Source of the DNA: Helicoverpa zea
Lineage: Eukaryota > Arthropoda > Insecta > Lepidoptera > Noctuidae
Direction: 5' to 3'
Assembly (NCBI RefSeq): GCF_022581195.2
Contig: NC_061466.1
Coordinates: forward strand, 5,456,001-5,520,000
DNA: 64,000 nucleotides
Below, piece after piece: positions 38,702-50,971 of the stretch; the first letter of the stretch is position 1, and each line of letters starts with the position of its first letter. The notes below the pieces were generated by a model. The model was not told where the DNA came from. It ran no database searches and saw only the letters and a list, made by a program, of their open reading frames with translations. Both the position numbers and the translations under genes were made by a program.

Positions 38702-39577
38702 GACGACCGACTGCCCGGACACTACCAGGACATTACTTGCTTTGCAGACGATATGAAAATCTATTCGTCCATATCGTCAATAAAGGACGCTGAAGCACTT
38801 CAATCTGACTTATCAAGACTTGACACTTACTGTCAAACTAATAAACTGGACCTTAACCCTTCTAAATGCTCTATAGTCACCTTTAGTAGGAAACGCGCAC
38901 CAATATTAGCCAACTACGAACTCAAAGGTCAAATACTGCCAAGATGTGATGGGGTGCGTGACCTTGGTGTCTATCACGATTCTAAGCTTTTATTTGACAG
39001 TCACATTGAACAAGTAGTTGCTAAAGCGTCAAAAGCCTTAGGATTTGTGATGAGAATATCCAAGTGCTTTAAAAAAGGTAAAACACTTAAAATTCTTTAT
39101 TGTGCATTTGTAAGAAGTCACCTTGAGTATGCATCACAAATTTGGAACCCACGCTATGACAAATATATTGATCGCTTAGAGAGCATTCAGAAACGTTTTA
39201 TAAGATTTTTATGTTATCGGCTCAATATACCATACAGGTCAGAGAATTATATAAATCAATGCAAAAAATTCCACCTTCAGTCACTTGTAAACCGACGCCG
39301 TTTAGCCGACTGTTCATTTCTACTCAAACTGCTGTCAAATGAAATTGACTGCCCTAATTTATTGCAAAAACTTAATTTCTCAGTTCCTCAAAAATCTGTT
39401 CGGTTTAACCCACCTATATCAGTCCCATTGTCATCTTCGAACTATAGGCAGAATACATTTATGTTGCGAGCGAGCAAGGATTTTAACAAATTGTGTAAAG
39501 AGTACTCTTTTGACCCATTCAATACCAGGAGTGCTGTGGTTCGTAGGCAACTAAATCACGATTTTTTCAAAATTTAA
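38702..39577 (+). pseudogene. 5'-truncated LINE reverse transcriptase (C-terminal part)
   Basis: The longest open frame of the window (274 codons from ATG 38753) is the C-terminal part of a non-LTR retrotransposon reverse transcriptase. Just before that ATG, in frame, 38738-38752 encode CFADD, the catalytic YXDD-type box; an in-frame stop at 38699 and the absence of the preceding RT motifs show that the 5' part is lost. Downstream come LDLNPSKCSIVTFS (residues 32-45), VRDLGV (68-73) and a thumb/C-terminal segment with ILYCAFVRSHLEYASQIWNP at about residues 113-132. This fits the jockey/CR1 group of insect LINEs. The remaining frame is undamaged, suggesting fairly recent insertion. It cannot be active, lacking the endonuclease and most of the RT. 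The ATG is simply the first Met after the truncation. Confidence 0.9.
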
Positions 39578-39770
39578 CCTTGTATTATGTAACTATAATT
39601 TTAATACCTCATAGACCAGCTGATTACCTAGCTTTAAGCGTGTTATTCCATTACTATCCGTGAAAACCTATAATTGGCTTTCTGTTTCTATATATGTTTA
39701 CAACATTGTTTTGTATAGCCGTTGGTTTTCCAATAAGTAAATAAATAAATAAATTAAATAAAATTAGTAA
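39578..39770 (+). repeat. 3' UTR and (AAAT)n tail of the LINE fragment
   Basis: A short UTR follows the stop and ends in 'aagtaaataaataaataaat' and 'taaataaaa', a microsatellite-type 3' end typical of target-primed LINE insertion. No target duplication was confirmed. Confidence 0.75.
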
Positions 39771-41200
39771 GTAAACATTAATCATGCTAAGTTCTAACAT
39801 ATACTCACGTGTTCTAAGACCATTTCAAAGTACCATTTGTACCAGGAACAATGACGCACAAACGGACGAACGCAGATTTTTCTGCAATGATTCTCGTTAT
39901 ATGTAAATTTTTGAATCATAATCTATGCTCGTGGGAATTTGTATGGGGTTTCGTTAAGTATGGTTGGCGAATACATGTAATTGAGATAATTGTGATTTAT
40001 AATGTTTATTTCATATATTTCTTTCCTTAAATTACGAAAAGCGTGAAAACGTATCAAATATAAAGTAGTTACTTATTCAACACTAAATAAATAATAACAC
40101 TAATTAAATCGTAGAGCAGTGTTCATTTTTAATATTCAATTGTATAATTTCTTATTATATGTATGCTCTATGATTAGGTAACCTTACATAAAACATTCCT
40201 AGATATAAATATTAAACACTAATTCGTGGAATTCAAATTACATTTCGCACTAACTTATAAAGCGAATGACACCAAAAGTCAATGATTTCAACCTTCCATT
40301 ATAAAACTGGTTTTAAATGTAAACTTTACAATTATAAGGTACTTCGACCAATTAACAATGTAAATGAATGTAAAATATTTTGAATGTACGCAAGTACAAC
40401 TAATTAGTATGTTGTTGTTAACCGTACTTTGTAAACTTGCAAAATCAAAGGGCTTCTGAGAAAACTTCGGTAGGAAAACTTGATGAGTAAAATTTGTTAT
40501 AAGAAGCTGAGTTTGACTATTTATAAGTTTTCCGGAAAGCCGGGAGCACTTGCGGTTTCAGAAAGAAATATGAATCGTTGTCTGTTTTTATACGTTTTAT
40601 TAAAAGTTTGACTGCAGGGGTTAGGGTAGTCAAATGGAAGGATATGCTTTGCTTTATCCACTTCGAGTTGATAGAGTAGTTTTGCTTAACTTTGCTTTTA
40701 TTTATTTAATGTTGACGTTGGCGTATTCAAAAATATTCACTCTGAAATAACCTTCCAATTTTGAGTATTACTTGCAAGTTATCTGTAAACCTAAATCACA
40801 TAATGACGTCAACTTATACAAATTTTAAGTGCTTGCGAACTTTAATCAATCATTTTGAGTAATTTAGCAATGATCAACCACTGACACAGAAATGACAAAT
40901 CTTTAACCTCATTTACCGATTTTATCAATCACTTCAAAAATGTAGTCATCGCGATAAAGGAAAAAACAACACTATAAAAATAATGTTTACGAGTATTAAT
41001 AACTGCTACTTGGAACGATCAACATTATGCAAAATACAAGGCATCGTTTATAACCAGCGAAGGCCGTTTGTAGTGACTCATACTGAAATTGGGGCATTTC
41101 ATTCTATGGAACACGTTCCGATATACCTAGGCAAGGTAATTGCTCGTGACTAATATTAGAAAATGTACTAATTTTACAGCTATTGTAGTCGTTTTTGTAT
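39771..41200. other. Non-coding spacer
   Basis: AT-rich with no frames of note. A TGACGTCA lies at 40804-40811. Confidence 0.5.
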
Positions 41201-41320
41201 GAACCTTGAACTTTTTGTATGATTCACTGTATCAAGTTTTAGATTGTGTACTGTTATACTTTTTAAGTATTTTTATCTGCGTGAGTCAGTTGGGGTAGGT
41301 TTTATAGGCTAATGGGAGCG
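41201..41320 (+). repeat. Dispersed repeat unit, first of a pair
   Basis: 'ccttgaactttttgtatgat' at about 41211, followed by 'tcagttggggtaggttttat', matches in order and spacing a diverged copy at 43608-43724. The pair lies 2.4 kb apart in direct orientation. Family unknown. Confidence 0.55.
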
Positions 41321-41329
41321 ATATGAACT

Positions 41330-41470
41330 TTATTTATTTATTTATTATATTTTATAGTTTATACACACAGAATACAGAGAAGAAGAAAAATAGAACAGAT
41401 AGTACAAAGGCACAGCTTATTTCATTAGAAATCTCTTCCAGCTAGCCCGTTATGAGAGAGTTAGAATAGA
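41330..41470 (-). repeat. Reversed LINE 3' tail
   Basis: A (TTTA)n start is followed by 'tacaaaggcacagcttattt' and 'aatctcttccagctagccc'. This order is the reverse complement of a 3' end common in lepidopteran LINEs (microsatellite tail last). It is truncated soon after and non-coding. Confidence 0.6.
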
Positions 41471-41727
41471 AAGAGATGCAGATAGTGTGCGTAAAAACTT
41501 TGTGTAAGATACTTATTTAATTATACCTATGAAAGAGGTAATTACCAGGTTGATAAATGCACAGAAATAAACATTTCGGAGCTTTGTTTTGGAACAATTT
41601 GCTTACACAATGCAGTTTGCAGTAACTGACTGGAAGAAATGTTCTGTATGAAGTATTTATATTACACTTAAAGTATGATTAGCATGCTTTTCCCTCCATT
41701 TTATGTATTTCTTTCTACAGTATTTTA

Positions 41728-42235
41728 CAGTATTTTCAACCGACTTCAAAAAAAGGAGGAGGTTCTCAATTCGGCTGTATTTTTTTTTTATGTTTGTTAC
41801 TCGATTTCTCAAAGACGCCTGGACCGATTTCAAAAATTCTTTTTTTATTTGAAAGGGTATGCTTGTCATTTGGTCCCATCGTCATCAGATCAGGATCTGA
41901 TGGTGGAAACCCTGAGAAATCGAGGGCATCTCTTGAAAATTGTAGGCGAGCATAGGGTAAAAACTTTATATTTATGTGTATATCTGATGAGACTACAGAG
42001 GATCGAGGGAACTCCTAAACGGCACATCTTAACTACCTCGTGTTTGGGCTTATATTCTTTGTATTGACGAGACCTTTGTAACAGTGAAGGTTTGGAGCTG
42101 ACCTGATGATGGAGACCAGAGAAGGTCGAGGGAACTCGTCAACTAAATATGTAAACTACCTTGTGTTTGGGCTTATATTATTCGTATTGATAAGAACTTT
42201 CCACTAATGCGGATAGTGACAACTATTCTTGTCAC
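41728..42235 (+). repeat. Second copy of the tandem-unit lepidopteran repeat
   Basis: It starts 'ttcaaccgacttcaaaaaaa' and 'ggaggaggttctcaattcgg', then repeats 'gatcgagggaactc' and 'ggtcgagggaactc' in two units about 120 bp apart, each followed by 'gtgtttgggcttatatt'. It is the reverse complement relative of 12240-12895. The 130-codon frame at 41675-42067 is a by-product of this repeat, not a gene. Confidence 0.85.
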
Positions 42236-42265
42236 TGAAAAGCCAAAAATAAAAAACTTTTTACA

Positions 42266-42451
42266 AAAAAATAAAACCGACTCCCAAAAACACTGAAAAG
42301 CAACAAAAAAACTATTCTTAGGTGCATCGGCCTAGAAGTCGGTGGCGAAATAAACATATAATCATCCATTAGACACCGACTTCTAGGCCGATGTACCTAA
42401 GAATAGTTTTTTGTTGCTTTTCAGTGTTTTTGGGAGTCGGTTTTATTTTTT
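42266..42451. repeat. Fold-back with 78-bp arms
   Basis: The left arm (42266-42344) and right arm (42374-42451) are complementary apart from one indel and one mismatch, and enclose a 29-nt loop. The inner ends are 'cctagaagtcggtg' and 'caccgacttctagg'; the outer ends carry 'aataaaaccgactcccaaaa' and its complement. It lies just after the dispersed repeat and probably belongs to the same composite element. Confidence 0.9.
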
Positions 42452-42831
42452 ATGTATTTCCTTCCTTGATGCCCTTGGGGTTTTAAAAATGTTGCTTCAA
42501 TCAAACCCAAAAATTCTGTTACCATAATATCGCAAATTCTAATACCCATAATATATTTGATAGGTATCAAAATAAAGGTAAGCACTATAGATAAGCCGAT
42601 CAGTCACATGACTTGTTATCAGGATATTGATAGTTGCAAAGTCACATAGATATGTCAAACGTCAATGAGAGTCACAGTGCGTCTGCACTTTTGATGGCCA
42701 ATGTGTCCCTTAGTTACCTTGATAAATGAGTAATCTCTTTATCTGCTGATTCATTTTGCACCTAACCCTTTTTGTTACTATCAGTTAGCACTTCAAAATA
42801 AAGTACTAAGTACTTTATGACAATATTTGAT

Positions 42832-43062
42832 AACGTCATCATCGCAGGGCTTAACCCTTTTTGTATGCCTTTGTTTTACAATTAGCTACATATAAGCAGT
42901 TAGTACTGCTAGTTTCCTTCACCGTTACTTAGTTATTGGTGTCCAATATACACATGATAATGTACATAATTTAGCAAAGTTACATCATTACCTGCCTGAC
43001 CTGGAATCGAACCTGCACTCTCGTACTTGAAAGGCCGTATTTTACCACTAGGCCACAACGAT
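42832..43062 (-). repeat. tRNA-derived SINE
   Basis: On the minus strand an RNA polymerase III A box, TGGCCTAGTGG (43045-43055), and B box, GGTTCGATTCC (43003-43013), are correctly spaced. They are followed by 'ggtcaggcaggta', a diverged body with 'ggtgaaggaaa', then 'gggttaagccctgcgatgat', ending in a GATGATGACG tail near 42832. This head-body-tail order is that of common lepidopteran SINEs. It is not a functional tRNA: the stems do not close and no sensible anticodon arm is present. Confidence 0.8.
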
Positions 43063-43607
43063 TTCGTCAATGTTAAGATTTCTAAATTAAAATATTGATA
43101 AGTAAAATTGTTATTTCATTATTACTGTTTCTATTACTGCCCTGTGAATAGTCAATTTTCATTCAGTGACTGAGCAAGGAAGCATGATGCCGAAAATCGC
43201 GTTTGAAGACCAACTGGTGTATTTGGCAGTAAGTCATGTTTTATGTTTATAAGAAGATAATTTCATCTGTGTTAAGAAAATTAAGAATAATACAAGTACA
43301 ATAACGCGAAATTTTTTAGTTAAAAATATTTGATTACTATTTCGAAATAACAATAACATAACTCCACGTAGGATAATGTTTTGTTTGACTAACCATAAGA
43401 TATGAACTTTAATTAGAATATTTAAAATTGATTCTGATTTACTGTCGTAGTCTCATTTTTATGTAACTAGGTATTTTAAGCATTAAACAGTTACCCGCTC
43501 CTCATGAAAGGGACGGTTCTCCTATAATTTGTTAAAAATTAACTTAATGCCTACCTTTTTATTTATATGCTACCGTTTCAAACGTAACAAAGAATGCCCC
43601 GTTATTT
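43063..43607. other. Non-coding spacer
   Basis: AT-rich. Nothing recognised. Confidence 0.5.
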
Positions 43608-43724
43608 CAAAACCTTGAACTTTTCGTATGAATCACAGATGTAAGTTCTAGATAGTTTCAGGTATTGTTATAAAGTATTTATATCCTGTGATTTAGTTGG
43701 GGAAGGAATATAGAGGGTTAGTCA
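43608..43724 (+). repeat. Dispersed repeat unit, second of a pair
   Basis: 'ccttgaacttttcgtatgaa' and 'tagttggggaaggaatatag' align in order with the copy at 41201-41320, with many substitutions. See that entry. Confidence 0.5.
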
Positions 43725-46700
43725 CGTCAGGAAATAGTTTCTTTTATAGTCACGCAATTATGACTAAAGATTATATTAGTTGTCATCAATGTATCTCAGG
43801 TTTTATGGCTTGATTGATTCATCGGGACAGAATCATAGAAGTTTCTTTCGAATTAGAATTTATTAATAATAAAAAGTTACCTGAATTTTTCTGAACTTAG
43901 TTGATTTAATTATCGTTTCAATTTTCGATACCATATATTCAACTTTTAATTTTTTGTACAAAAATGTAAAGCTATAATATTGGCTATAATAATAATAGCC
44001 ACTAGTTTAGATAAGATATAAATAAGATATATTGAATTCAAAACGTCCAACATCTTATTTGAAGAATGTTCTCATCTAAAGGTTTTGGGAGAAGTAAATC
44101 GGATTTGTTCAAATGTAGGTCAAACTCTCGGTCTAAATATTTGACACCGATTTGAGTCAAAATAAATTCACGGGAGCTTCTCTATACATGTACAGTCAAC
44201 CATATGTGAAGGATTTAACCACTGTAACCAGACCTGGTTTAATTTAAAAGCTTTATAGTCAGGAAGGTCTACTTACACTGGTGTTCCTCTATGTATTTAG
44301 AAAAGGGTATGTATGTATATCATGTCTATTTCCTCATCGCGAACATAAAAATTATATGGCTCGGGTTTATGGGTCTTCACTTGATTTATACTGCCGACGC
44401 GACGGTTTAAATAAAATTGGCGCTAAAATGTTTAGGTTATACGAAAGCGGGTATAGTAACGCATTTTTTTTCTGTTTGGTTTAATTTTTTTTAGATTTTT
44501 AAGATTTTTTTAAGCGTACATTAAGTTCTCAAGTTTATTTTAAAAGCAGAAAGTTTCTAGCAGGTTATATTTCATATCGAGGAGAAATAAAAGTTGGATC
44601 CATAGTAACGTACCTTTAAAACTTTTAATCAATATAAACTTGCCTCCATACCGTTGTGATTATAAAACGATAATTTTATTAGAAGCCCACATTTTCTATT
44701 CTAAAACAATTTTTAAACCAAACCAATCGTAAAATAATAAAGCGCATGCAAAATTAGTTTTTACAACACTAATTAAGCTGCAGCGGCTAACTTAAAATTA
44801 CTTATTCATAACATTTACATTACGTACTGTAATTTGAGCATTTGTACCTGTATATAAAACGTAGCTATACCTACTTCAATAAATAGCCTAGGCTTTTTAC
44901 ATATATTAGGAGGCTCGCTACTTCAGGCACGCAAGTAAGACACGCACGCCTGAAATAAATGATGGTGAATAAGGTTTAAATATTTTTCTGGTTCTAGAAT
45001 AGACCACGAATACGTAAATACAAATATTTTTGTTATAATTTAAGTTTTATGATATTTTTTCTCAAAACCAAAGAAACGACAGAAGGATTTTTGAAAGATG
45101 ATAGATACTTGAAAGATGACAATAGTAGTGCATTGAAGAAGAAGATATGCTGACCCCGAATAAAATTGGGTAAAAGAGGACGACAATAATGGTTCTCTTT
45201 TCTATCTGTTTTTCAAAATATTGAAAACTGAGAATATAATTTTAGGTTAAAAAAACCTACAGCATGTTTAAGGGATATAATTTATTATTGTAACATAGTC
45301 CGTTTTTATTGCAAAATCATTGACGACAAGGAAAAGATAAATTTTTGCAAGCTGTGCTCTCAAATGCAGGTAATCCCAGTTTAAGGAAAAAATAAGGAAA
45401 AATAAATAGATTTTCATCATTACATGTTTGCAAATATTTGATGTAAATAACCTATTATGTAAGTGATAAAATAACAATGTCACGTTTTTTGTATCTTGAT
45501 TTTTGCTTGATAATACTACTTTAATCTGATTCAGCATAAAAATCCGGTAGAAATGTTATCTTTTTTATTCTATTTAAAAAGTAGGTTTTCTTTACCTTTG
45601 GAACATAAAAGGTTTATACATTGCGTGCTCAGAGCCTGAATAATTTGCATGGTAATGAGACTACAGTACCTACATATGTGTACTGAACTTGTACCAACAG
45701 AATTTGCAAAGATTAAAAAAAAAGGAATTTCACAAACCTTGCTTTGCGTGCTTGACAAACACACAAGTTTATAAACTTTAATTGCCTAAGTAATCTGTTT
45801 TCCTGTTCCTTCACACGTTTAATTCTACAGAAAAGTAGCTATACTTCCTTTCAGTTCTCTTAATAAATGTCGCTTTCGTAGGTAGGTTACGAAAAATAAA
45901 TCGCATAAAAATGCATGTTAGTAAGGTTTGCATAGATAAGATTTAGAGTCTCATGCCACAATCAGCATCATACTTGCATTTCTCGATTTCCAAACTCAAG
46001 CTCTTTCCAAGGGCTTAGAACTTTAGAAGGGTACTAAAATGAAATTGTTGCTAACTCTTCACCAAATAAAGCATAAGATATTTTAATTGAATTTCATTCC
46101 ACGACCGCTTTTATACTTACCAAAAAGAGTAAATAGATATGTACAAAGAACGGAGCGAGAATCAACCCAGACTGTATTTACTCAACTGTTGTTAAGTATA
46201 CACCATTCTTTTTGACGTCCACGCCTTTACAATGCAGAGCTGGTTTTCTTTTTGTACCAAACCACTTTCATTTTCGCTCCCTGTGAAATTCTATTCAGTA
46301 GTTTCCCTTTAATTTTTTACACAATATTTATTTACAGTCGTTTAATCGAAGTGTCCTGTCTACGTCAGTAGGTAGACGGGGGACAGGAAAGATAAATACC
46401 ACTATCTCGACTTAATGGCTTTCTGTCTTGTGTCTTAGAAGGGTGTCCATCCGAACAGAGAAGGTCAGAGAAACTTTGATTTGTCTTCGTTATTGCGACA
46501 TATCTGTTTGTGCGTGAGGAATTTTGATCTGTTTATTCAATTTACGTATCTATTTTACTGTTTTGAAAATTAATATTAATTTAGATTCTTTTAGTATCGC
46601 AATTTTTGTCTTTGGGTCATCTATATTCTTTCATAAATTGATGCTACAGTATCAGAATAGTTGTCTGCACTGCTACAATTGACAGTGGGAAATTGGGTAT

Positions 46701-49162
46701 TTAGAAGCGCGCGTAGAAAATCGTTGAGGAAATTGTCACTTTTCACACTTGTTGCATGCGAGGCAATAAAGTACGTATGAATCAATAAAATAGAAGTCTC
46801 TTGCCTTTGGATAGTTCCGTAGAGAAAGAAACAAGCGTGACTTTTATGTAGACATTTCAGGTGTGAATATTTATTTGCACCTAATTTTCTCTGCTGGTCA
46901 GCTCAGCCAGTAAATCCTCTTTATATGCCAAGTGGGCGCTATTATAGTGACGTCATAGTGAATAAATATTCCTAAAGCATAACATACTCAAATATTTAAA
47001 ACGTGTACGCCGTCTCCAACGCGAGCGGGCTATTTCACACTACTTGTTTTCTCGCGAACAATATTTATACTCAAGACTTATGCGAACCGTGTGCAGGGTG
47101 CATTTCTCTGGCTTCTATTATTCAGCAACACAATGCAATACAGACTTTCATGTTTAATATTTTGGGATGATATTCGTTTGTTCACGATAAAACAAATAAG
47201 TCACCGTCGTCACCTGAGCAAACGCAGCGGGCCCCCACAACAAGTTATATCAATTTTCTAGCGAGTGCGTCTGGATGGTGGAAAACACTTAACCGTGGAT
47301 GTGAGCCTTTATGTTCTTTTAGAATAAAACTGTTTTATTCCTACCCAGTACACTTTGAGAAGGTAAATTAAAATTGTGAGGTGCACACAAGAGACGCTAA
47401 AATGAATATTATTTTTATTTGTGTCTGAGGTTTTTTTTTGTTTACTTTATTAATGCTCCGCAGATGAATCAACGTAATGCGAGTAAGGGTTTATGAAAAC
47501 GCTCCGTTTAAAATACGTTTGTTGACGAACATTAATGAAGAGATAAAAGTGAGATTAATCTTGGAGATTAAAACCCTTATAACATAAGTAATTTTATTCA
47601 AGTAAACAACATGAAATGAATCATTTAAATGAATTGTTAGTACGTGCGGTGCGTAACAATTCTTGCTCTTTGTATTTTCTCATAATTTTGTAGTTAGCAA
47701 ATATACCCACGTTCTACATAGCTTATGACAGTCATTTACGCAAGTATGTACGTACGATACACACAGATATAATATTGGTTATGAATTTGTACGCATTAAT
47801 TGGATTCCGTAGTACATAAACCAATTTGCTAAGTAAACAGTTTTGGCACGCGTCTTGTAAACATAGGCGTTTCTGATTCTATTAGGAGAAAGCTTCTTTT
47901 GTTTATTTTAGGGATTACTTCGGCATAGAAAAGATGGTAACAATAAATAATTATGGTAATAAAATTATAATATTGAGTTCAGACTCAATAAGGTCAATAA
48001 GGGGTAAGGTCTTTTGTGGAAGAAAGGAATATATTTTTTCTTATTTCACGTCGGTAAATATTAAAATAAACTCTAAACATATTGTAAAAAAAACGTTACA
48101 TTACTTATCATTAACGTAAACACTTACTTTGCATTTTTGTGAAACTAAATTCGCATATTTTTTTGCTGCCAATATCACATTCACATAAAAAAAATGTTTT
48201 CCTACTTTATGCATATTAAAAATTTATAGGCTCCATACGAGAAAAAATGTATACATTCATATTTTTTTCTTATGAATACTCATACAATTTAGCTGTTTAT
48301 ATACCGTGGGTATGTAGGTACAAAGTGGGTAAACAACAACGTAAAAGTAAGTAAGCCCATACAGCCATACCTCGTCAATATAACAATAATATGTCACCGA
48401 CACAGTACACACGACAGTACCTACCCACAGGTGACGTCATACTTCTAGACTGTTCCATACTTATACAGGATGATTCATATTCGTTATAATTTTAACCATA
48501 CAACATAATATTATTATAATTTTAGAAATTAATCCGGATTTAAATACGAAATCTTCACATTCTTTCTATGCTACTAGAGAATAATTTTCTAGTATCTCGA
48601 AAACGAGGAATACCCGAATTAATCATGAAATAACTTTTGAATTTAATCATTTTACCTTAGGTATAAAAGTTAGGTGCCTAATATTCCTTATACTTAGTAC
48701 AAAAACTTTATGTCATAATTATCTTGATGAAACTTTGGGTTTTTACTAAGTAGGTAAAAAGGTTATTGGGATGCAATAAAATCAAATGTTACAATATCCT
48801 ATAGAGACTTATTACAGCAACTATAGAGGCACTGTTGTCCTTCCAAAAGGATATTTTTTTTCTTTGTCAAACAAGTTGTCCTTGATTGGGGACGGGCGGG
48901 TTCTAATGGAAATCCTTGGCGATTTTTTTTCATGTTTGTTTTGTAAACAAGTATAAGCTTGGGTCGTTCGTGAGCCCGCATTTAAACGACTTGTGTCGAT
49001 ATTGTTATTATGAGGCCGTAATAATTGATTGGTTTAGGGCGTACAATTTAATGGTAAATGGGCACGTAATTTTTGGTTTTATGGTTTTTATTTCAACTGA
49101 ATTTTTTCAGATGATGTAGATGTACGTTTAACAAGGCATATTGAAAATTGCAAAAGTGGTGT
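43725..49162. other. Non-coding spacer
   Basis: No recognised repeat or gene in 5.4 kb. GC-richer patches are near 46980-47110 and 47200-47300. TGACGTCA octamers lie at 46948-46955 and 48432-48439. Frames at 45268-45764 (minus) and 47934-48119 (plus) are AT-driven and unconvincing. Confidence 0.5.
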
Positions 49163-49170
49163 GGTGTATG

Positions 49171-50971
49171 CACGGAGGACAAAAGACTAGCGGAGATGCC
49201 CTAAAGCAGGTAGGTCACGCGCCTTCAGGTAGGTCAAATACGTCACGAGTACGTCACGGCAGGCGTGGCTGGACACCGCCCATATACCGTCCTTCACATC
49301 AAACTGACATCTTGTCATAGTTGTAGTTTTACCACAATTTCAACAGATTTTATTTGTTACTCGATTAAAACGATGAAATGCGCCATCATTAATTGTAGAA
49401 ATTGCTCAGGATCCAAACTCAAACATACCGATAGCATAAAATTTCAGGTGTAAGTAATATTTTAGCTTTAAAACATATTTTTGTTAGAGACATCTGTCGT
49501 CGAATAGCTGCATTTCTAGAACTTCTAAGTGAATTTGTATTATTTTCGTATCAATCTTGTATCAATGTATATTATTGGTATCAATTTTTGCCTTAAAAAC
49601 AGCTTAATTTTTCCTTGCATCCTACAAGCTTTTTTATAGATTATTTTCAAAGGAAAACATAATGATATCATGAAAATGTAAAATTATAAAAACACCATCT
49701 TTCGGTAAGTAGTCGACTTAACATTTGAAGTAAAATTGTGTTCATCAAGACAGAGAGACCCGTTACAAAATTAAGTGCTACCAGACATAGAAAATTCAAT
49801 CACCCATTCTTAATAAGGTCTTATTAAAAAGCTGCAATTATCTTAAAAATAATCAAAACTCTTATGTATTTTTTTTTGTTTTATTTAAGAAAAAACAAAA
49901 AGGTAAAAAAGTACTTTTGTAAGAAGATTTCTCGATAGGTATATGTGAATATGATTTTTTTTTGTTAGGGTGGATGAACAAGGATTTTCCTGTCTATCGC
50001 TATATAGAAAGAATATTTTTCAATTAAAAATAAAATTATAGGTAGGTACTGTGTTATTTTAAATATAATATGTGACGAAAATTGGTGTTGATTTATTTAT
50101 ATTCATCATCAGCAATGTTTGACATAGGTATACATATCTCTCTTCCCTTACATACTTTTTGAATGTACATTTACTCAGAGCAACATCCGACATACATAAA
50201 GTCTGCCATTTTGTGGATGCGCCGTTATGATATACATAGTTGTGAAAATTCTAATTTGATAAATAAGTTAAAAAAAAATATATAAACAGTGTCCCTATAA
50301 TTTGAATTCCTATTTTTTTGGTGAATTTCATAATATGGCAACATCGACAATAACAACAGTCATCAGCACGGTTCTAGAACAAAATTTCGTGCTTGTGATG
50401 CCATAGTGGCTAGTAGACGAACTAACACAATGACATAAGTTGATACTTAAATTTATACCATGGGGGTATTTTTAACCCGTGGTGAATAAAAAATATTTTT
50501 AATTGGGTCCTCCGTTTAAAGATCAGATCCTAGTAGAATTATACCTTTTCATTTCTGGGGGTTTAAAAAAATTGTTGTGGGGCAGGTTCTCTGCATAAGA
50601 TAATACTTATAAGTATTATTTTCCTAACTTTTTTATCTCTCTCTCTTTTTCTTCGTTCATTTCAAATGAATGCTTCTTTAAACTTTCCAATTCAATTACT
50701 TTTTTTTAAAGAATTATTAAGTTTGAGTATTTACTTTACTTTTTAGTATGTCAGTAGTGGTCGATGTTAGTTTAGGGTTAGATTTTATTTATCCTATTCC
50801 ACGCTAGATGGATTTGCAAAAAATGGGTGGAGGTCCCATAAAAGGCGTATAAGGGTGTAGCACGGGTGGAGCCAGTAACGTTCCTCGTCCCCCGCTCACC
50901 CGAATTTTGGCGCGCTGCTTTGTTAGGAGATTTTACGTTAGGGCACCTCCGCTAGTCTTTTGTCCTCCGTG
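49171..50971 (+). mobile_element. P-element-like DNA transposon, 1,801 bp, internally deleted
   Basis: The element has 34-bp terminal inverted repeats (49171-49204 and 50938-50971) that begin CACGGAGGACAAAAGACTAG and differ at one position. The subterminal left region carries duplicated 'aggtaggtca' and 'tacgtcac' words that could be transposase sites. One short exon near the left end encodes the start of a THAP-type zinc finger, the DNA-binding domain of P transposases. No catalytic RNase H-like or GTP-binding exons are visible; the middle is AT-rich without long frames, so it is probably non-autonomous. The right 407 bp are identical to 63594-64000. A hAT assignment is the main alternative, since hAT also makes 8-bp duplications, but the THAP start favours P. 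Confidence 0.82.
49373..49449 (+). pseudogene. First exon of a THAP-domain transposase (fragment)
   Basis: From ATG 49373 the frame reads MKCAIINCRNC and continues to IKFQ. This gives a Cys-x4-Cys pair right after the initiator, and a Phe about 16 residues after the second Cys, as at the start of THAP zinc fingers (Cys-x(2-4)-Cys ... Cys-x2-His). The coding part ends 25 codons later at CAG-GT followed by a consensus donor, gtaagt (49450-49455), so a phase-2 intron is likely; the stop at 49451-49453 lies in that intron. The frame stays open upstream to an ATG at 49265, but the THAP start argues for 49373. I found no later exon carrying the second Cys/His pair or catalytic domain. Function: it would have bound the element's own ends; probably dead here. 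Confidence 0.6.

Noticed and set aside
41675..42067. 130-codon open frame
   Set aside because: It lies almost wholly in the 'accgacttcaaaaaaaggag' dispersed repeat and has no protein-family features.
42985..43062. tRNA gene on the minus strand
   Set aside because: The A and B boxes are present, but no cloverleaf closes and a SINE body and tail follow.
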